Source: Rhizobium sp. Root274 (GTDB lineage: Bacteria > Pseudomonadota > Alphaproteobacteria > Rhizobiales > Rhizobiaceae). From it: a DNA stretch of 64,000 bases. The position numbers were made by a program, and so were the translations under genes. The stretch is from assembly GCF_001429245.1 (NCBI RefSeq), contig NZ_LMJE01000009.1, positions 361,542 to 425,541 on the forward strand. The letters are read 5' to 3'. Position 1 is the first letter of the stretch, and each line of letters opens with the position of its first letter. The notes beneath the pieces are model-generated. The model made no database searches and was not told the DNA's origin. It saw only the letters and a program-made list of their open reading frames with translations. Shown here one piece after another: positions 26,914 to 34,561 of the stretch.

Positions 26914-27930
26914 ATGGCAACCGCGTCCAATCCGCTTTCCGAACTCCTGGCCGAAAAGGGCGTGCTGCTCGCCGATGGCGCGACCGGCACAAATCTGTTT
27001 GCGCAAGGGCTTGAGGCCGGCGAAGCGCCGGAACTGTGGAACGAGGCCGAGCCGCACAAGATCGTCAAGCTGCACCAGGACTTTGTCGATGCCGGTGCCG
27101 ACATTATCCTCACCAATTCCTTCGGCGGCACGCGCCACCGGCTGAAGCTGCACAATGCCCAAGACCGCGTCTTCGAACTCAACAGGAAGGCCGCTGAAAT
27201 CGCCCGCGGGGTCGCCGACAAGGCATCCCGCAAGGTCATCGTCGCCGGCTCCGTCGGCCCGACCGGCGAACTGCTGATCCCGCTTGGCGCCATGAGCTAT
27301 GACGAGGCGGTCGCCGCCTTCGTCGAGCAGATGGAAGGCCTGAAAGCCGGGGGCGTCGATGTCGCCTGGATCGAAACCATGTCCTCGCCCGACGAGATCC
27401 GGGCTGCGGCCGAAGCTGCCGTCAAGGTCGGCCTGCCCTACACCTTCACCGGCTCCTTCGATACCGCCGGCAAGACTATGATGGGCCTCGACCCGAAAAA
27501 TATCCACGGAGTCGCGACCGACATCGGGACAGGTCCGCTTGCCGTCGGCGCCAATTGCGGCGTCGGCGCCTCGGACATTCTCGCAAGCCTGCTCGACATG
27601 ACCGAGGCCGATCCCGACGCCACCGTCATCGTCAAGGGCAATTGCGGCATTCCGGAATTCCGCGGCTCTGAGATCTTCTATTCCGGCACGCCACCCCTGA
27701 TGGCCGATTACGCCCGCCTCGCCCGCGACGCCGGCGCCAAGATCATCGGCGGCTGCTGCGGCACCTCCTGCGGCCATCTCGCCGCCATGCGCGCAGCACT
27801 GGACGATTATACCCCCGGCCCTCGCCCGACGATCGAGACCATCGTCGACCGCATCGGCCCGCTTCGCAACAAGACGGCGACCGAATCGAGCGCCCAGGAC
27901 AGCGGCCGCCGCAACCGCCGCCGCGGCTGA
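26914..27930 (+). CDS. bmt: Betaine-homocysteine S-methyltransferase
   Basis: The enzyme transfers a methyl group from glycine betaine to homocysteine, giving methionine and dimethylglycine. The 338-residue protein is a homocysteine-binding TIM barrel. It has the opening LADGATGTNLF, the segment DIILTNSFGGTRHRL, and the zinc ligands: one cysteine in VGANCGVG and a pair in IIGGCCGTSCGH. No cobalamin or folate domain is attached, which separates it from MetH. The start is taken at the ATG with an AGAGGA site; an upstream ATG at 26884 has none. The last 13 residues are Arg-rich (SGRRNRRRG), like tails on other proteins of this locus. It follows the betaine-type importer but has its own promoter region. 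Confidence 0.88.
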   Translation: MATASNPLSELLAEKGVLLADGATGTNLFAQGLEAGEAPELWNEAEPHKIVKLHQDFVDAGADIILTNSFGGTRHRLKLHNAQDRVFELNRKAAEIARGVADKASRKVIVAGSVGPTGELLIPLGAMSYDEAVAAFVEQMEGLKAGGVDVAWIETMSSPDEIRAAAEAAVKVGLPYTFTGSFDTAGKTMMGLDPKNIHGVATDIGTGPLAVGANCGVGASDILASLLDMTEADPDATVIVKGNCGIPEFRGSEIFYSGTPPLMADYARLARDAGAKIIGGCCGTSCGHLAAMRAALDDYTPGPRPTIETIVDRIGPLRNKTATESSAQDSGRRNRRRG

Positions 27931-28026
27931 ACGTTGAGGGACTTGAAGCTGCCTCGCCGGTCATCGAGAGGCAAGGCGGAATAAGACCAACCAGCCTCGG
28001 GCAATCTTGCCATGCTGTAGCTGACC

Positions 28027-28061
28027 CTAATGGATGCGGTGATCATTGCCGCATCCGTTAG
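28027..28061 (+). other. Stable 13-bp hairpin downstream of bmt
   Basis: Arms 28027-28039 and 28049-28061 pair over 13 bp with one G-T pair and a 9-nt loop. No T run follows, so it may stabilise the bmt mRNA, act as a leader structure for the next gene, or be an operator dyad. Confidence 0.6.
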
Positions 28062-28100
28062 TCACCAGTGCCAAGCCTGCGCAAACCGAGGAGTGCCTTC

Positions 28101-28442
28101 ATGTCCGCCGCCATCACCCGCGAAACTGTTGCCGAAAAGCTCGCAAGCTTGCAGGCAACCGACCAGGACTTCGTGAAACTGCTCTTCGAAAACCCGGCCC
28201 AAGACGAATTGACGATCGAAGGCCTGCATCTCTATCTGGAACGCGCCGCCGAAGCCCGTTTCCTCAATTCGCTGAAGCTCGAAAAGGCCGGCGAGTGGAT
28301 TGGCCTGAATGCCCCTGCCCGCCTGCAGATCCGCCTGACCGAAACCGCCAAATCCAGCCAGCATCCAGCCTTCGCCGCCTTCCGCGCCGGCCTCACCCGC
28401 TCCGGCGGCCTTGAGCGCGCCTATCCGAAGGCCGCCGTCTGA
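28101..28442 (+). CDS. Hypothetical protein (113 aa)
   Basis: A soluble 113-residue protein with no signal peptide or membrane helix, predicted mostly helical (SAAITRETVAEKLASLQATD, then FVKLLFENPAQDELTIEGLHLYLERAAEA). A GAGGAG site lies seven bases before the ATG. It follows bmt on the same strand after a strong hairpin, so it may be co-expressed. No family is recognised. It converges on the phosphodiester-glycosidase-like gene with a 3-bp gap. Confidence 0.7.
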   Translation: MSAAITRETVAEKLASLQATDQDFVKLLFENPAQDELTIEGLHLYLERAAEARFLNSLKLEKAGEWIGLNAPARLQIRLTETAKSSQHPAFAAFRAGLTRSGGLERAYPKAAV

Positions 28443-28445
28443 TCC

Positions 28446-29216
28446 TCACTGCGGGATAGGCATGCTGACCGACAGGATCGGCCCCATCGGAAACAGCCGG
28501 TCATCGCGGTTCTGATCCGCGATGAAGGCGCTCGAAATCGATCCGTCGAGATAAAGCGCATTGCGGCAGCCGAGCCGATCGCGAAACAAGGTGGCGAAGT
28601 CGTAGAATCGCACCGGCACCTTCGAAATCACCATATGCACCCGGCCCTGCGCATCGACGCCCACACCGTTGCGGATCTTCAGGCTGTCGCTGTCCGCGAG
28701 AAACCGCGGATGCAGTTTTCCGTCAATCACCAGCATCGGCCCTGACTGCGTGGCGAAATCCGGTGTCACCCCGCTCTTCTGATAGGCCAGCGTTTCCATC
28801 ACCTCAGCCCGCCCATCCTTCATCAGGAAGACGCCATTCGGCAGCAGATGAAAATTGCCCCAGCCGCCCCCGGTGATCAGTGGTTTCACCACGCGCTGGT
28901 TGTCGAGGAACAGCCCGACCGGCGATCGGTCGTCATGATACATCCCGGCATTCATCGCGAACAGAAGCAACCGCCGCTCCGCCCAGAGCTGCCGCCTGAG
29001 TGGATCGAAGCCCCCATAGATGCGCCCCTCGGGATCGGCCAGATGCAGACGGATATCGACATCAGACGGATCGAACCGGCAAGCGGTGTACAGTCCTGCC
29101 TGATCCTGAATATCCGCACAGCTTCCCTCCGCCGCCTGTGCGGCCGAGAGCGCTGCGGGTCCGGCGAGGAAAAGCGCCAAGAATGGCAAGAGCTTTCGCG
29201 AGAAGAGGTGCACCAT
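28446..29216 (-). CDS. Exported phosphodiester glycosidase-like (NAGPA domain) protein
   Basis: A 256-residue protein with an N-terminal signal peptide (FSRKLLPFLALFLAGPAALSAAQAAEG) followed by a NAGPA-type domain. That domain resembles the animal enzyme that uncovers mannose-6-phosphate and bacterial exopolysaccharide-related proteins. Recognisable segments are FAMNAGMYHDDRSPVGLF, ATQSGPMLVIDGKLHP and NALYLDGSISSAF, which carry the conserved N-G-M, G-P and D-G-S features. The start is the ATG at 29216 with an AAAGG site. It is the third gene of a minus-strand group headed by the MttB-type methyltransferase. Substrate unknown; acts in the periplasm. Confidence 0.8.
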   Translation of the reverse strand: MVHLFSRKLLPFLALFLAGPAALSAAQAAEGSCADIQDQAGLYTACRFDPSDVDIRLHLADPEGRIYGGFDPLRRQLWAERRLLLFAMNAGMYHDDRSPVGLFLDNQRVVKPLITGGGWGNFHLLPNGVFLMKDGRAEVMETLAYQKSGVTPDFATQSGPMLVIDGKLHPRFLADSDSLKIRNGVGVDAQGRVHMVISKVPVRFYDFATLFRDRLGCRNALYLDGSISSAFIADQNRDDRLFPMGPILSVSMPIPQ

Positions 29217-29280
29217 CCATACCTTTGTCACATCCCCTGCTTGATGCCGATTCCCGGCAATTGCAGGGCAGACTTTGTGC

Positions 29281-29997
29281 TTAGGATGACGGCAATCGCA
29301 AAGCCTGCAGATGAAAGCTAACCTGCGCCTGCGGATACCGGTAAGCAACGCCAACAGGACAGGCATCCCGCGCCCGGCAGCCGCCCGTCATACAGCTCGC
29401 CTGCCCTAGATCGCTTGCGAGATAGGACCGGCACCCTGTTACATCGAACCGATCAAGGCTGACGGCAGATGCGGGACAGGCTGAGAGACACGGTTGCTCC
29501 GAACAAGCGTCACAGGGATGCGGACCCGCCAAGCGGCCATCGCCCTCATCCGCACGCCCGTCATCCCATTCGGCAAAGGCGAGCGCCCCACGATAACTGT
29601 GCCACAAGCCAAGCACCGGATGGATCAAAACTCCAAGCGGCGACGCCTTCAGCCCCTCCGCCCGCATCGCCCAGGACTGAAACGGTTGGTAAGGCGCCCG
29701 CGACGGATAAAGCGCAAGTGCGCGAAACTGGGCGGCGATGTCATCAAGAACAACCTCGGACCAGCGATCGAGTGGGTCCGATCCGCCGCGATCAGGAGCC
29801 GCTTCCCGCCAGGCCGAAAACACGGGCCACATGGCCTGCCCCGTCACGCCGACCAGCACGACAGCTGCCGCCCGCCGTCCATCGGCAAATGCCGGCGCTG
29901 CATCGCCATCATCGAATAGCACCACGCCCCGCCGCAGAAGTCCCTGGGCTGCAAGCAGCCCATCGAGCCTGTCCAAAACGGCAGAAGGGCCGCTCAT
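29281..29997 (-). CDS. 4Fe-4S ferredoxin-type protein
   Basis: A 238-residue soluble protein whose C-terminal third carries two cysteine clusters: Cys162, 165, 170 and 174 (CDACSEQPCLSACP), and Cys189, 202, 207 and 213. The last is followed by PVG, as in 8-iron ferredoxin domains and in the tail of epoxyqueuosine reductases. The N-terminal 150 residues are Trp- and Arg-rich and not recognised. It lies between mttB and the NAGPA-like gene on the same strand, 98 bp after mttB. A role as electron carrier for the corrinoid activator is conceivable but unproven. Confidence 0.8.
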   Translation of the reverse strand: MSGPSAVLDRLDGLLAAQGLLRRGVVLFDDGDAAPAFADGRRAAAVVLVGVTGQAMWPVFSAWREAAPDRGGSDPLDRWSEVVLDDIAAQFRALALYPSRAPYQPFQSWAMRAEGLKASPLGVLIHPVLGLWHSYRGALAFAEWDDGRADEGDGRLAGPHPCDACSEQPCLSACPASAVSLDRFDVTGCRSYLASDLGQASCMTGGCRARDACPVGVAYRYPQAQVSFHLQALRLPSS

Positions 29998-30095
29998 CGC
30001 GGCCCCTCGAATTTGTAATGTGGGCGCCAGACCTCTTCCTGGATCATGTCTGCCACCCGGTTTCCTCCGCCTTGCTCCCTGGCAACGGGACCCTT

Positions 30096-31661
30096 TCAGG
30101 AGAAGGCGTCTGCCATGGAGTTCTTGCGGCTTGCGATATAGGCGAGCAGCGCTTCGTCGATCGCCGGATCAAGCGGCGGGGCCTCGTAAGAGTCCAGCCA
30201 CGAGCGGCAAAGCGCGTTGGCCCGGTCCTCAATGCGCTTGCGGCCCTCGATTTCCCACTGCTCGAACGAGTTGTTGTCGGCGAGTGCCGAGCGATAGAAG
30301 GCCGTCTGGAAGTTTGCCTGCGTATGGGCGCAACCGAGATAATGCGCCCCGGGACCGACTTCCCGGATCGCGTCCATCGCCTGGCCGCTTTCAGTCAAAT
30401 CAACGCCCTGCGCCATCTTCTGCATCATGCCGAGCTGATCCTGGTCGATCATGAACTTTTCGTAGCAGGCGGCAAGACCACCCTCAAGCCAGCCGGCCGC
30501 ATGCAGCACGAAGTTGGCACCGGCAAGCAGCGTCATGTTGAGCGTATTGGCGCTCTCGTGGGCCGCCTGCGCATCCGGAACCTTGGACGCACAGAGCGAA
30601 CCACCCGTACGGAACGGCAGACCCATGCGCCGCGCCAGCTGGGCCGCACCATAAGAGACGAGCGCCGGCTCCGGCGTGCCGAAGGTCGGCGCACCCGACT
30701 GCATCGAGATCGAAGCGGCAAACGTGCCGAACAGAACCGGCGCGCCCTTGCGGATGAGCTGAGTGAAGGAAGCACCCGCCAGAACTTCCGCCAGGATCTG
30801 CGTCAGCGTACCGGCGACGGTCACCGGGCTCATCGCACCCGACAGGATGAAGGGCGAAATCACCGAGGCCTGATTGTGCCGCGCATAGACCTTGGCAGCG
30901 CCGAGCATGGTCTCGTCGAAGACCATCGGCGAGTTGGCGTTGATCAGGTTCAGCATGACGCAGTTGTTTTCGACGAAGTCGTCGCCGAAGACGAGCTTGG
31001 CCATGGCAACCGAATCTTCCGCCCGCTCCGGCGCCGTGACCGAGCCCATGAACGGCTTGTCGGAATATTTGATATGGCTGTAGACCATGTCGAAATGGCG
31101 CTTGTTGACCGGAATGTCCACCGGCTCGCAGACGGTACCGCCAGACGAATGGATCGACGGCGCCATATAGGCGAGCTTCACGAAATTGCGGAAATCCTCC
31201 AGCGTCGCATAGCGACGGTTCCCCTCGAGGTCGCGCACGAAGGGCGAGCCGTAAACAGGCGCAAACACGGTCGCATTGCCGCCGATTCTGACGCTGCGTT
31301 CCGGATTGCGTGCGTGCCAGGTAAATTCCGAAGGCGCTGTCTTCAAAAGTTCGCGGCAGAGCCCCTTCGGGAAATGCACCCGTTCGCCCTTCACGTCCGC
31401 GCCGGCTTCTTTCCAGAGCTCCAGCGCTTCTGCGTCTTCGCGAAACTCGATGCCGATTTCCTCAAGCACGATGTCGGCATTGCGCTCGATCAGCTGCAGG
31501 CCTTCTTCGTCCAGCACTTCGTAAGTCTGGATCTTGCGGGTTATGTAAGGCATCGCCGGGCCGGCGCCACCGCCGCTGCGCGATGCCCTGCGGGCCGCAG
31601 CCCCTCGTCCTTCGCCGCGCGAACGACGGCCGGCACCCGGTTCTTCGATGATCTCATCCAT
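30096..31661 (-). CDS. MttB-superfamily corrinoid methyltransferase (non-pyrrolysine)
   Basis: A 521-residue member of the trimethylamine methyltransferase (MttB) superfamily, TIM-barrel enzymes that move a methyl group from an amine to the Co(I) of a corrinoid protein. The frame is uninterrupted; there is no in-frame amber codon, so this is the pyrrolysine-free class to which glycine betaine methyltransferase MtgB belongs. Recognisable regions include MPYITRKIQTYEVLDEEG, SSGGTVCEPVDIPVNKRH, NLINANSPMVFDETMLGAAK and VGPGAHYLGCAHTQANF. Residues about 9-34 form an Arg/Gly-rich arm (GRRSRGEGRGAAARRASRSGGG). The start at 31661 has a GAGGA site. It is divergent from the corrinoid protein gene, its presumed partner. 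The likely substrate is a quaternary amine, given the nearby importer. Confidence 0.9.
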   Translation of the reverse strand: MDEIIEEPGAGRRSRGEGRGAAARRASRSGGGAGPAMPYITRKIQTYEVLDEEGLQLIERNADIVLEEIGIEFREDAEALELWKEAGADVKGERVHFPKGLCRELLKTAPSEFTWHARNPERSVRIGGNATVFAPVYGSPFVRDLEGNRRYATLEDFRNFVKLAYMAPSIHSSGGTVCEPVDIPVNKRHFDMVYSHIKYSDKPFMGSVTAPERAEDSVAMAKLVFGDDFVENNCVMLNLINANSPMVFDETMLGAAKVYARHNQASVISPFILSGAMSPVTVAGTLTQILAEVLAGASFTQLIRKGAPVLFGTFAASISMQSGAPTFGTPEPALVSYGAAQLARRMGLPFRTGGSLCASKVPDAQAAHESANTLNMTLLAGANFVLHAAGWLEGGLAACYEKFMIDQDQLGMMQKMAQGVDLTESGQAMDAIREVGPGAHYLGCAHTQANFQTAFYRSALADNNSFEQWEIEGRKRIEDRANALCRSWLDSYEAPPLDPAIDEALLAYIASRKNSMADAFS

Positions 31662-31931
31662 GTCTGTTTCCTCGCTCGAGCGCTCGTCCACGCTGCTTCT
31701 CTCCCCCAATATGCTATTCCAATCCGCTTGTGAAACCATCCTTTATGCGCCAACGGCTTGTGTCTCACAGACATCGTCTCCGAACAGTCTTGTCTGTCCC
31801 CGTCGCTTTTCAGGGTCGCCGCGTCGCTTTCGAAAAGAGTTTTTCACGAACTTGAGGTTTAACTTTCAATCAGGCAGTCTCTTGCCCGGCGCGATTGGAA
31901 TCGTGTTGAAATCCAAGCGGGAAGCACCATC
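31662..31931. promoter_or_regulatory. Divergent control region between the methyltransferase and corrinoid protein genes
   Basis: This 270-bp gap must hold both promoters of the methyl-transfer pair. It contains an interrupted inverted repeat ACAGAC/GTCTGT near 31769-31800, and it is less GC-rich toward the corrinoid gene. No consensus promoter was convincing, and no riboswitch was recognised. Confidence 0.45.
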
Positions 31932-32633
31932 ATGGCCGACGACGACATCATTCTTTCCGAACTCTCCGACGAAGAGCTCGTGCAGCAGATGCATGACGAC
32001 CTCTATGACGGCCTGAAGGAGGAGATCGAGGAAGCGACGCGCATCCTGCTGGATCGCGGCTGGGTGCCCTATGATATTCTGACCCAGGCTCTGGTCGAAG
32101 GCATGCGCATCGTCGGCATCGACTTCCGCGATGGCATCCTGTTCGTGCCGGAAGTGCTGCTCTCCGCCAATGCCATGAAGGCCGGCATGACGATTCTGCG
32201 TCCGCTTCTTGCCGCAACCGGCGCACCGAAGCAGGGCAAAATGGTCATCGGCACCGTCAAGGGCGACATTCACGACATCGGCAAGAACCTTGTCGGCATG
32301 ATGATGGAAGGCGCTGGCTTCGACGTCATCGACCTCGGCATCAACAATCCGGTCGAAAACTATCTGGAAGCGCTGGAACGGGAAAAGCCCGATATCCTCG
32401 GCATGTCCGCACTTTTGACCACCACCATGCCCTACATGAAGGTCGTCATCGACACGATGAAGGAAAAGGGCATACGTGACGATTACGTCGTGCTCGTGGG
32501 CGGTGCGCCGCTCAACGAGGAATTCGGCAAGGCCGTTGGCGCGGATGCCTATTGTCGCGATGCGGCCGTGGCGGTCGAAACGGCCAAGGAATTCATCAGC
32601 CGCAAGCACAACAGCATGGGCGCCCGCGCCTGA
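31932..32633 (+). CDS. Corrinoid (B12-binding) methyl carrier protein
   Basis: A 233-residue MtbC/MttC-like corrinoid protein that carries a methyl group on cobalt between two methyltransferases. Residues about 10-90 form the helical cap domain (DLYDGLKEEIEEATRILLDRG, LFVPEVLLSANAMKAGM). The Rossmann B12 domain begins GTVKGDIHDIGKNLVGMMME, with the DxHxxG cobalt-ligand motif at Asp112-His114-Gly117. It continues with the S-x-L loop (GMSALLTTTMPYM) and the GG loop (VLVGGAPLNEEF). Divergent from mttB; a bidirectional terminator follows. It is the clear partner of the MttB-type protein and of the methyl-THF methyltransferase at 38.3 kb. Confidence 0.95.
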   Translation: MADDDIILSELSDEELVQQMHDDLYDGLKEEIEEATRILLDRGWVPYDILTQALVEGMRIVGIDFRDGILFVPEVLLSANAMKAGMTILRPLLAATGAPKQGKMVIGTVKGDIHDIGKNLVGMMMEGAGFDVIDLGINNPVENYLEALEREKPDILGMSALLTTTMPYMKVVIDTMKEKGIRDDYVVLVGGAPLNEEFGKAVGADAYCRDAAVAVETAKEFISRKHNSMGARA

Positions 32634-32653
32634 GCCTTGGCCAGTGACGACGA

Positions 32654-32676
32654 AAGCCGGCCTTAGAGGCCGGCTT
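32654..32676. terminator. Bidirectional terminator hairpin after the corrinoid protein gene
   Basis: A perfect 9-bp stem (32654-32662 and 32668-32676) with a 5-nt loop lies 20 bp beyond the corrinoid stop. It covers the stop codon of the small convergent gene. T-richness on either side is modest. Confidence 0.65.
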
Positions 32677-32797
32677 CTGTAATGAGACCTGCATGGCGGG
32701 CCGGTGCGAATCTTTCGACCGCGACCTGCCCGCCTGCAATCAGGATGGCCGCCAGCATATAGATGGCACTGGCCTTTGCGATACTTGTGAGCGTCAT
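32663..32797 (-). CDS. Small single-pass membrane peptide (44 aa)
   Basis: A 44-residue frame with one hydrophobic helix (ASAIYMLAAILIAGGQVAV) and a basic/polar tail. The ATG at 32797 is preceded at six bases by a perfect AGGAG; a second ATG (32803) directly abuts that site. Such small membrane peptides are frequent in rhizobia and missed by gene finders. It lies just after an entericidin-like lipoprotein gene on the same strand and may share its transcript. Function unknown. Confidence 0.6.
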   Translation of the reverse strand: MTLTSIAKASAIYMLAAILIAGGQVAVERFAPARHAGLITEAGL

Positions 32798-32859
32798 GCT
32801 CATCTCCTGACGAATGAAGGCTCTATCCGTTCGGGCGCCGGGGCGAGCGCCCGTTAAGA

Positions 32860-33021
32860 TCAGTTGGCGGCTGCGGCGTCGACGTTGCTTGCGGCAGACT
32901 GGGTGGCATTGACCGTATTGGCGGTGTCCTGGCCAACGCCACGGATTGTATTGCCGCAAGACGACAATGCGAAGACGGTGAGAACGAGGGCTGCGCCGGC
33001 TGTCAGTTTTTTCGCCATCAT
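32860..33021 (-). CDS. Entericidin-like small lipoprotein, copy 1
   Basis: A 53-residue lipoprotein of the entericidin A/B type. It has an N-terminal signal (KKLTAGAALVLTVFALSSC) with lipobox LSSC. Immediately after the lipid-modified cysteine comes the family sequence GNTIRGVGQDTANTV. Entericidins are small outer-membrane or periplasmic lipoproteins, historically described as a stress-related antidote and toxin pair, though most have no assigned role. The two leading ATG codons are both possible starts, with AAGG upstream. It is divergent from the DUF1638 gene, with only 38 bp between starts. Confidence 0.85.
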   Translation of the reverse strand: MMAKKLTAGAALVLTVFALSSCGNTIRGVGQDTANTVNATQSAASNVDAAAAN

Positions 33022-33059
33022 GTGAATGTACCTTCTGTCGGTGTGTCGGGTGGAATGCG

Positions 33060-33686
33060 ATGGAACAACGCATCACAACAGAAAAAGTTCACGTGATCGC
33101 CTGCGGCGCGATTGCGCGGGAGATTCTCGCCGTAAAGGCGCTGAATGGCCTCGAGCATTTGACGCTGGAATGCCTGCCGGCCATCTGGCATGTCTGGCCA
33201 GAACGCATTGCACCGGCCTTACGCGAAAAAATTGCCGAGGCCCGCGCTGCAGGCCATGAAAACATCTTCATCGGTTATGCCGAATGCGGCACCCAGGGCG
33301 AAGTGGACCGCATCTGTCGCGAGGAAGGGATCGCCCGCCTCTCTGGTCCTCACTGCTACGCCTTCTTCACCGGCACGGAAAAATTTCTCGCCGAATGCGA
33401 GACGGAATTCACCGCCTTCTATCTGACAGATCTCATCACCCGCCAGTTCGAGGCCTTCGTCATCGAGCCCTTGAAGCTCGACCGCCACCCCGAACTGCGC
33501 GACATGGTTTTCGGCAATTACACGAAGATCGTCTATCTTGCCCAGACGGAGGATGCCGAACTCCAGGCCAAGGCCAAATGGGCGGCCGACTATCTGAAGC
33601 TCGATTACGAATACCGTTTCACCGGCTATGGCGATCTTCAGCCGGAGCTCGTGGCCGCCGCCCGCGCACCGGCTCCAGCCGTCTGA
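33060..33686 (+). CDS. DUF1638 protein of the corrinoid methyl-transfer locus
   Basis: A 208-residue soluble protein of the DUF1638 family, commonly encoded beside MttB-type methyltransferases and corrinoid proteins. Its biochemical role is not established. Conserved-looking cysteines are at 15 (VIACGAIAREI), 38, 76 (GYAECGTQGEVDRIC), 86, 99 (GPHCYAFFTG) and 113; several are followed by Gly, suggesting metal or cluster binding. It lies between two entericidin-like lipoprotein genes encoded on the other strand. A function in cobalt reactivation, metal delivery or demethylation-product handling is inference from context. Confidence 0.85.
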   Translation: MEQRITTEKVHVIACGAIAREILAVKALNGLEHLTLECLPAIWHVWPERIAPALREKIAEARAAGHENIFIGYAECGTQGEVDRICREEGIARLSGPHCYAFFTGTEKFLAECETEFTAFYLTDLITRQFEAFVIEPLKLDRHPELRDMVFGNYTKIVYLAQTEDAELQAKAKWAADYLKLDYEYRFTGYGDLQPELVAAARAPAPAV

Positions 33687-33693
33687 CCCGCCG

Positions 33694-33861
33694 TCACCTC
33701 ACGGACCTTGCAACATTGCGCCCGGCATCCTGCGTCGCATCCACCACGCCACCGATATCCTTGCCCACACCCCGAATGGTATTGCCGCAGGCGGAAAGCC
33801 CGATCACGAACGACAGTGCGAGCGCGATGCGCGCGCAGTGGTTGAACGACAGCTGAGCCAT
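33694..33861 (-). CDS. Entericidin-like small lipoprotein, copy 2
   Basis: A 55-residue lipoprotein with signal ARIALALSFVIGLSAC (lipobox LSAC) and the same post-cysteine sequence GNTIRGVGKDIGGVVDATQ as copy 1. A GGAG site lies eight bases before the ATG. Its end faces the DUF1638 stop, seven bases away. It is not in common six-frame gene lists because of its size. Paralogous to the 32860 gene. Confidence 0.85.
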   Translation of the reverse strand: MAQLSFNHCARIALALSFVIGLSACGNTIRGVGKDIGGVVDATQDAGRNVARSVR

Positions 33862-33947
33862 AACGATTCTCCCCGGTCAAGCGAACTGAAGACTGATCGC
33901 TCGCAAAGGATCAGGGAGAAATCAAGGCAGGGTGGTAGGCTAATATT

Positions 33948-34235
33948 TCAGCTTGCCGATAACGGCTCGAACCGAATGCTCAGACGTGTCCCCGTCGCTT
34001 GGGCAAATCGCTCAAGCGTCCGGGCCGATGGCTTGACCTTGCCGCTTTCAAGTCGCGCGACAGCGCTTTGCGACGTTTCCATCCGCGTCGCCAGTTCCGC
34101 CTGCGTCAATCCCGCACGTACCCTCGCCTCGATCAACGCCTGAACCAGGGAAAACTCATCTTCAAGAGCCTCATAGGCATCACGATAATCGGGGTCCTGC
34201 AACCACTGCGAATGCAGGTCCTTGAGCCGCGTCAT
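33948..34235 (-). CDS. HigA-type antitoxin (XRE family helix-turn-helix)
   Basis: A 95-residue protein with a C-terminal Cro/CI helix-turn-helix (AGLTQAELATRMETSQSAVARLESGK, about residues 45-70). The N-terminal stretch probably wraps the toxin. The ATG overlaps the toxin stop by four bases (ATGA), preceded by a very strong AAAGGAGG site. In HigBA systems the toxin comes first and the antitoxin binds the shared promoter, as here. It represses the pair through the palindrome at 34562. Confidence 0.9.
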   Translation of the reverse strand: MTRLKDLHSQWLQDPDYRDAYEALEDEFSLVQALIEARVRAGLTQAELATRMETSQSAVARLESGKVKPSARTLERFAQATGTRLSIRFEPLSAS

Positions 34236-34552
34236 ATTACCTCCTTTGCTCGCCGCCGAGCCAGTTCCAGAGTACGAAGGGGTGTTTTCTGCGTCTTCTT
34301 GATGAAGGCATGAACGATGACAACCCGCCGTCCACTTGCTGTGACGTAAATCGCGCGGGAAATCCCGCTTTGCGCTGAAAGTCGGATTTCCCAAAGCTTG
34401 CCTTCGAGATGTTTGATCGTCTCATGGGGAAGGCGTTCCAAGCCAACCGCTTCTATGAGGGCCGCGACTTTCACCAACCTCGCCCTCAGATCTGATGGCC
34501 AGGCAGCGATTTCGCGATCTACGAGATCGCCCAGCGTCTCGACCGTCCACAT
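34232..34552 (-). CDS. HigB/RelE-superfamily toxin
   Basis: A 106-residue toxin of the phage-derived Gp49-like/HigB group, probable ribosome-dependent mRNA endonuclease. Segments LEGKLWEIRLSAQSGISRAIYV and VVIVHAFIKKTQKTPLRTLELARRRA are typical of the family's beta-sheet core and basic C-terminal helix (the 'FxKKxxKtP' pattern). It is the first gene of a two-gene operon with the XRE antitoxin. The module sits between the DUF1638 gene and exoD inside the corrinoid locus and looks like a recent insertion. Confidence 0.9.
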   Translation of the reverse strand: MWTVETLGDLVDREIAAWPSDLRARLVKVAALIEAVGLERLPHETIKHLEGKLWEIRLSAQSGISRAIYVTASGRRVVIVHAFIKKTQKTPLRTLELARRRAKEVI

Positions 34553-34561
34553 CAGTAAATC

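Noticed and set aside
30096..31661. Pyrrolysine-containing trimethylamine methyltransferase
   Set aside because: There is no in-frame TAG within the gene and no pyl genes are in the window.
29469..31733. 754-codon open frame on the plus strand
   Set aside because: It is antisense to the 4Fe-4S and MttB-type genes. Its Arg/His-rich sequence is typical of reverse reading of high-GC genes.
31662..31931. SAM or SAH riboswitch in the divergent methyltransferase region
   Set aside because: No conserved riboswitch core could be matched by eye; only a weak interrupted dyad is present.
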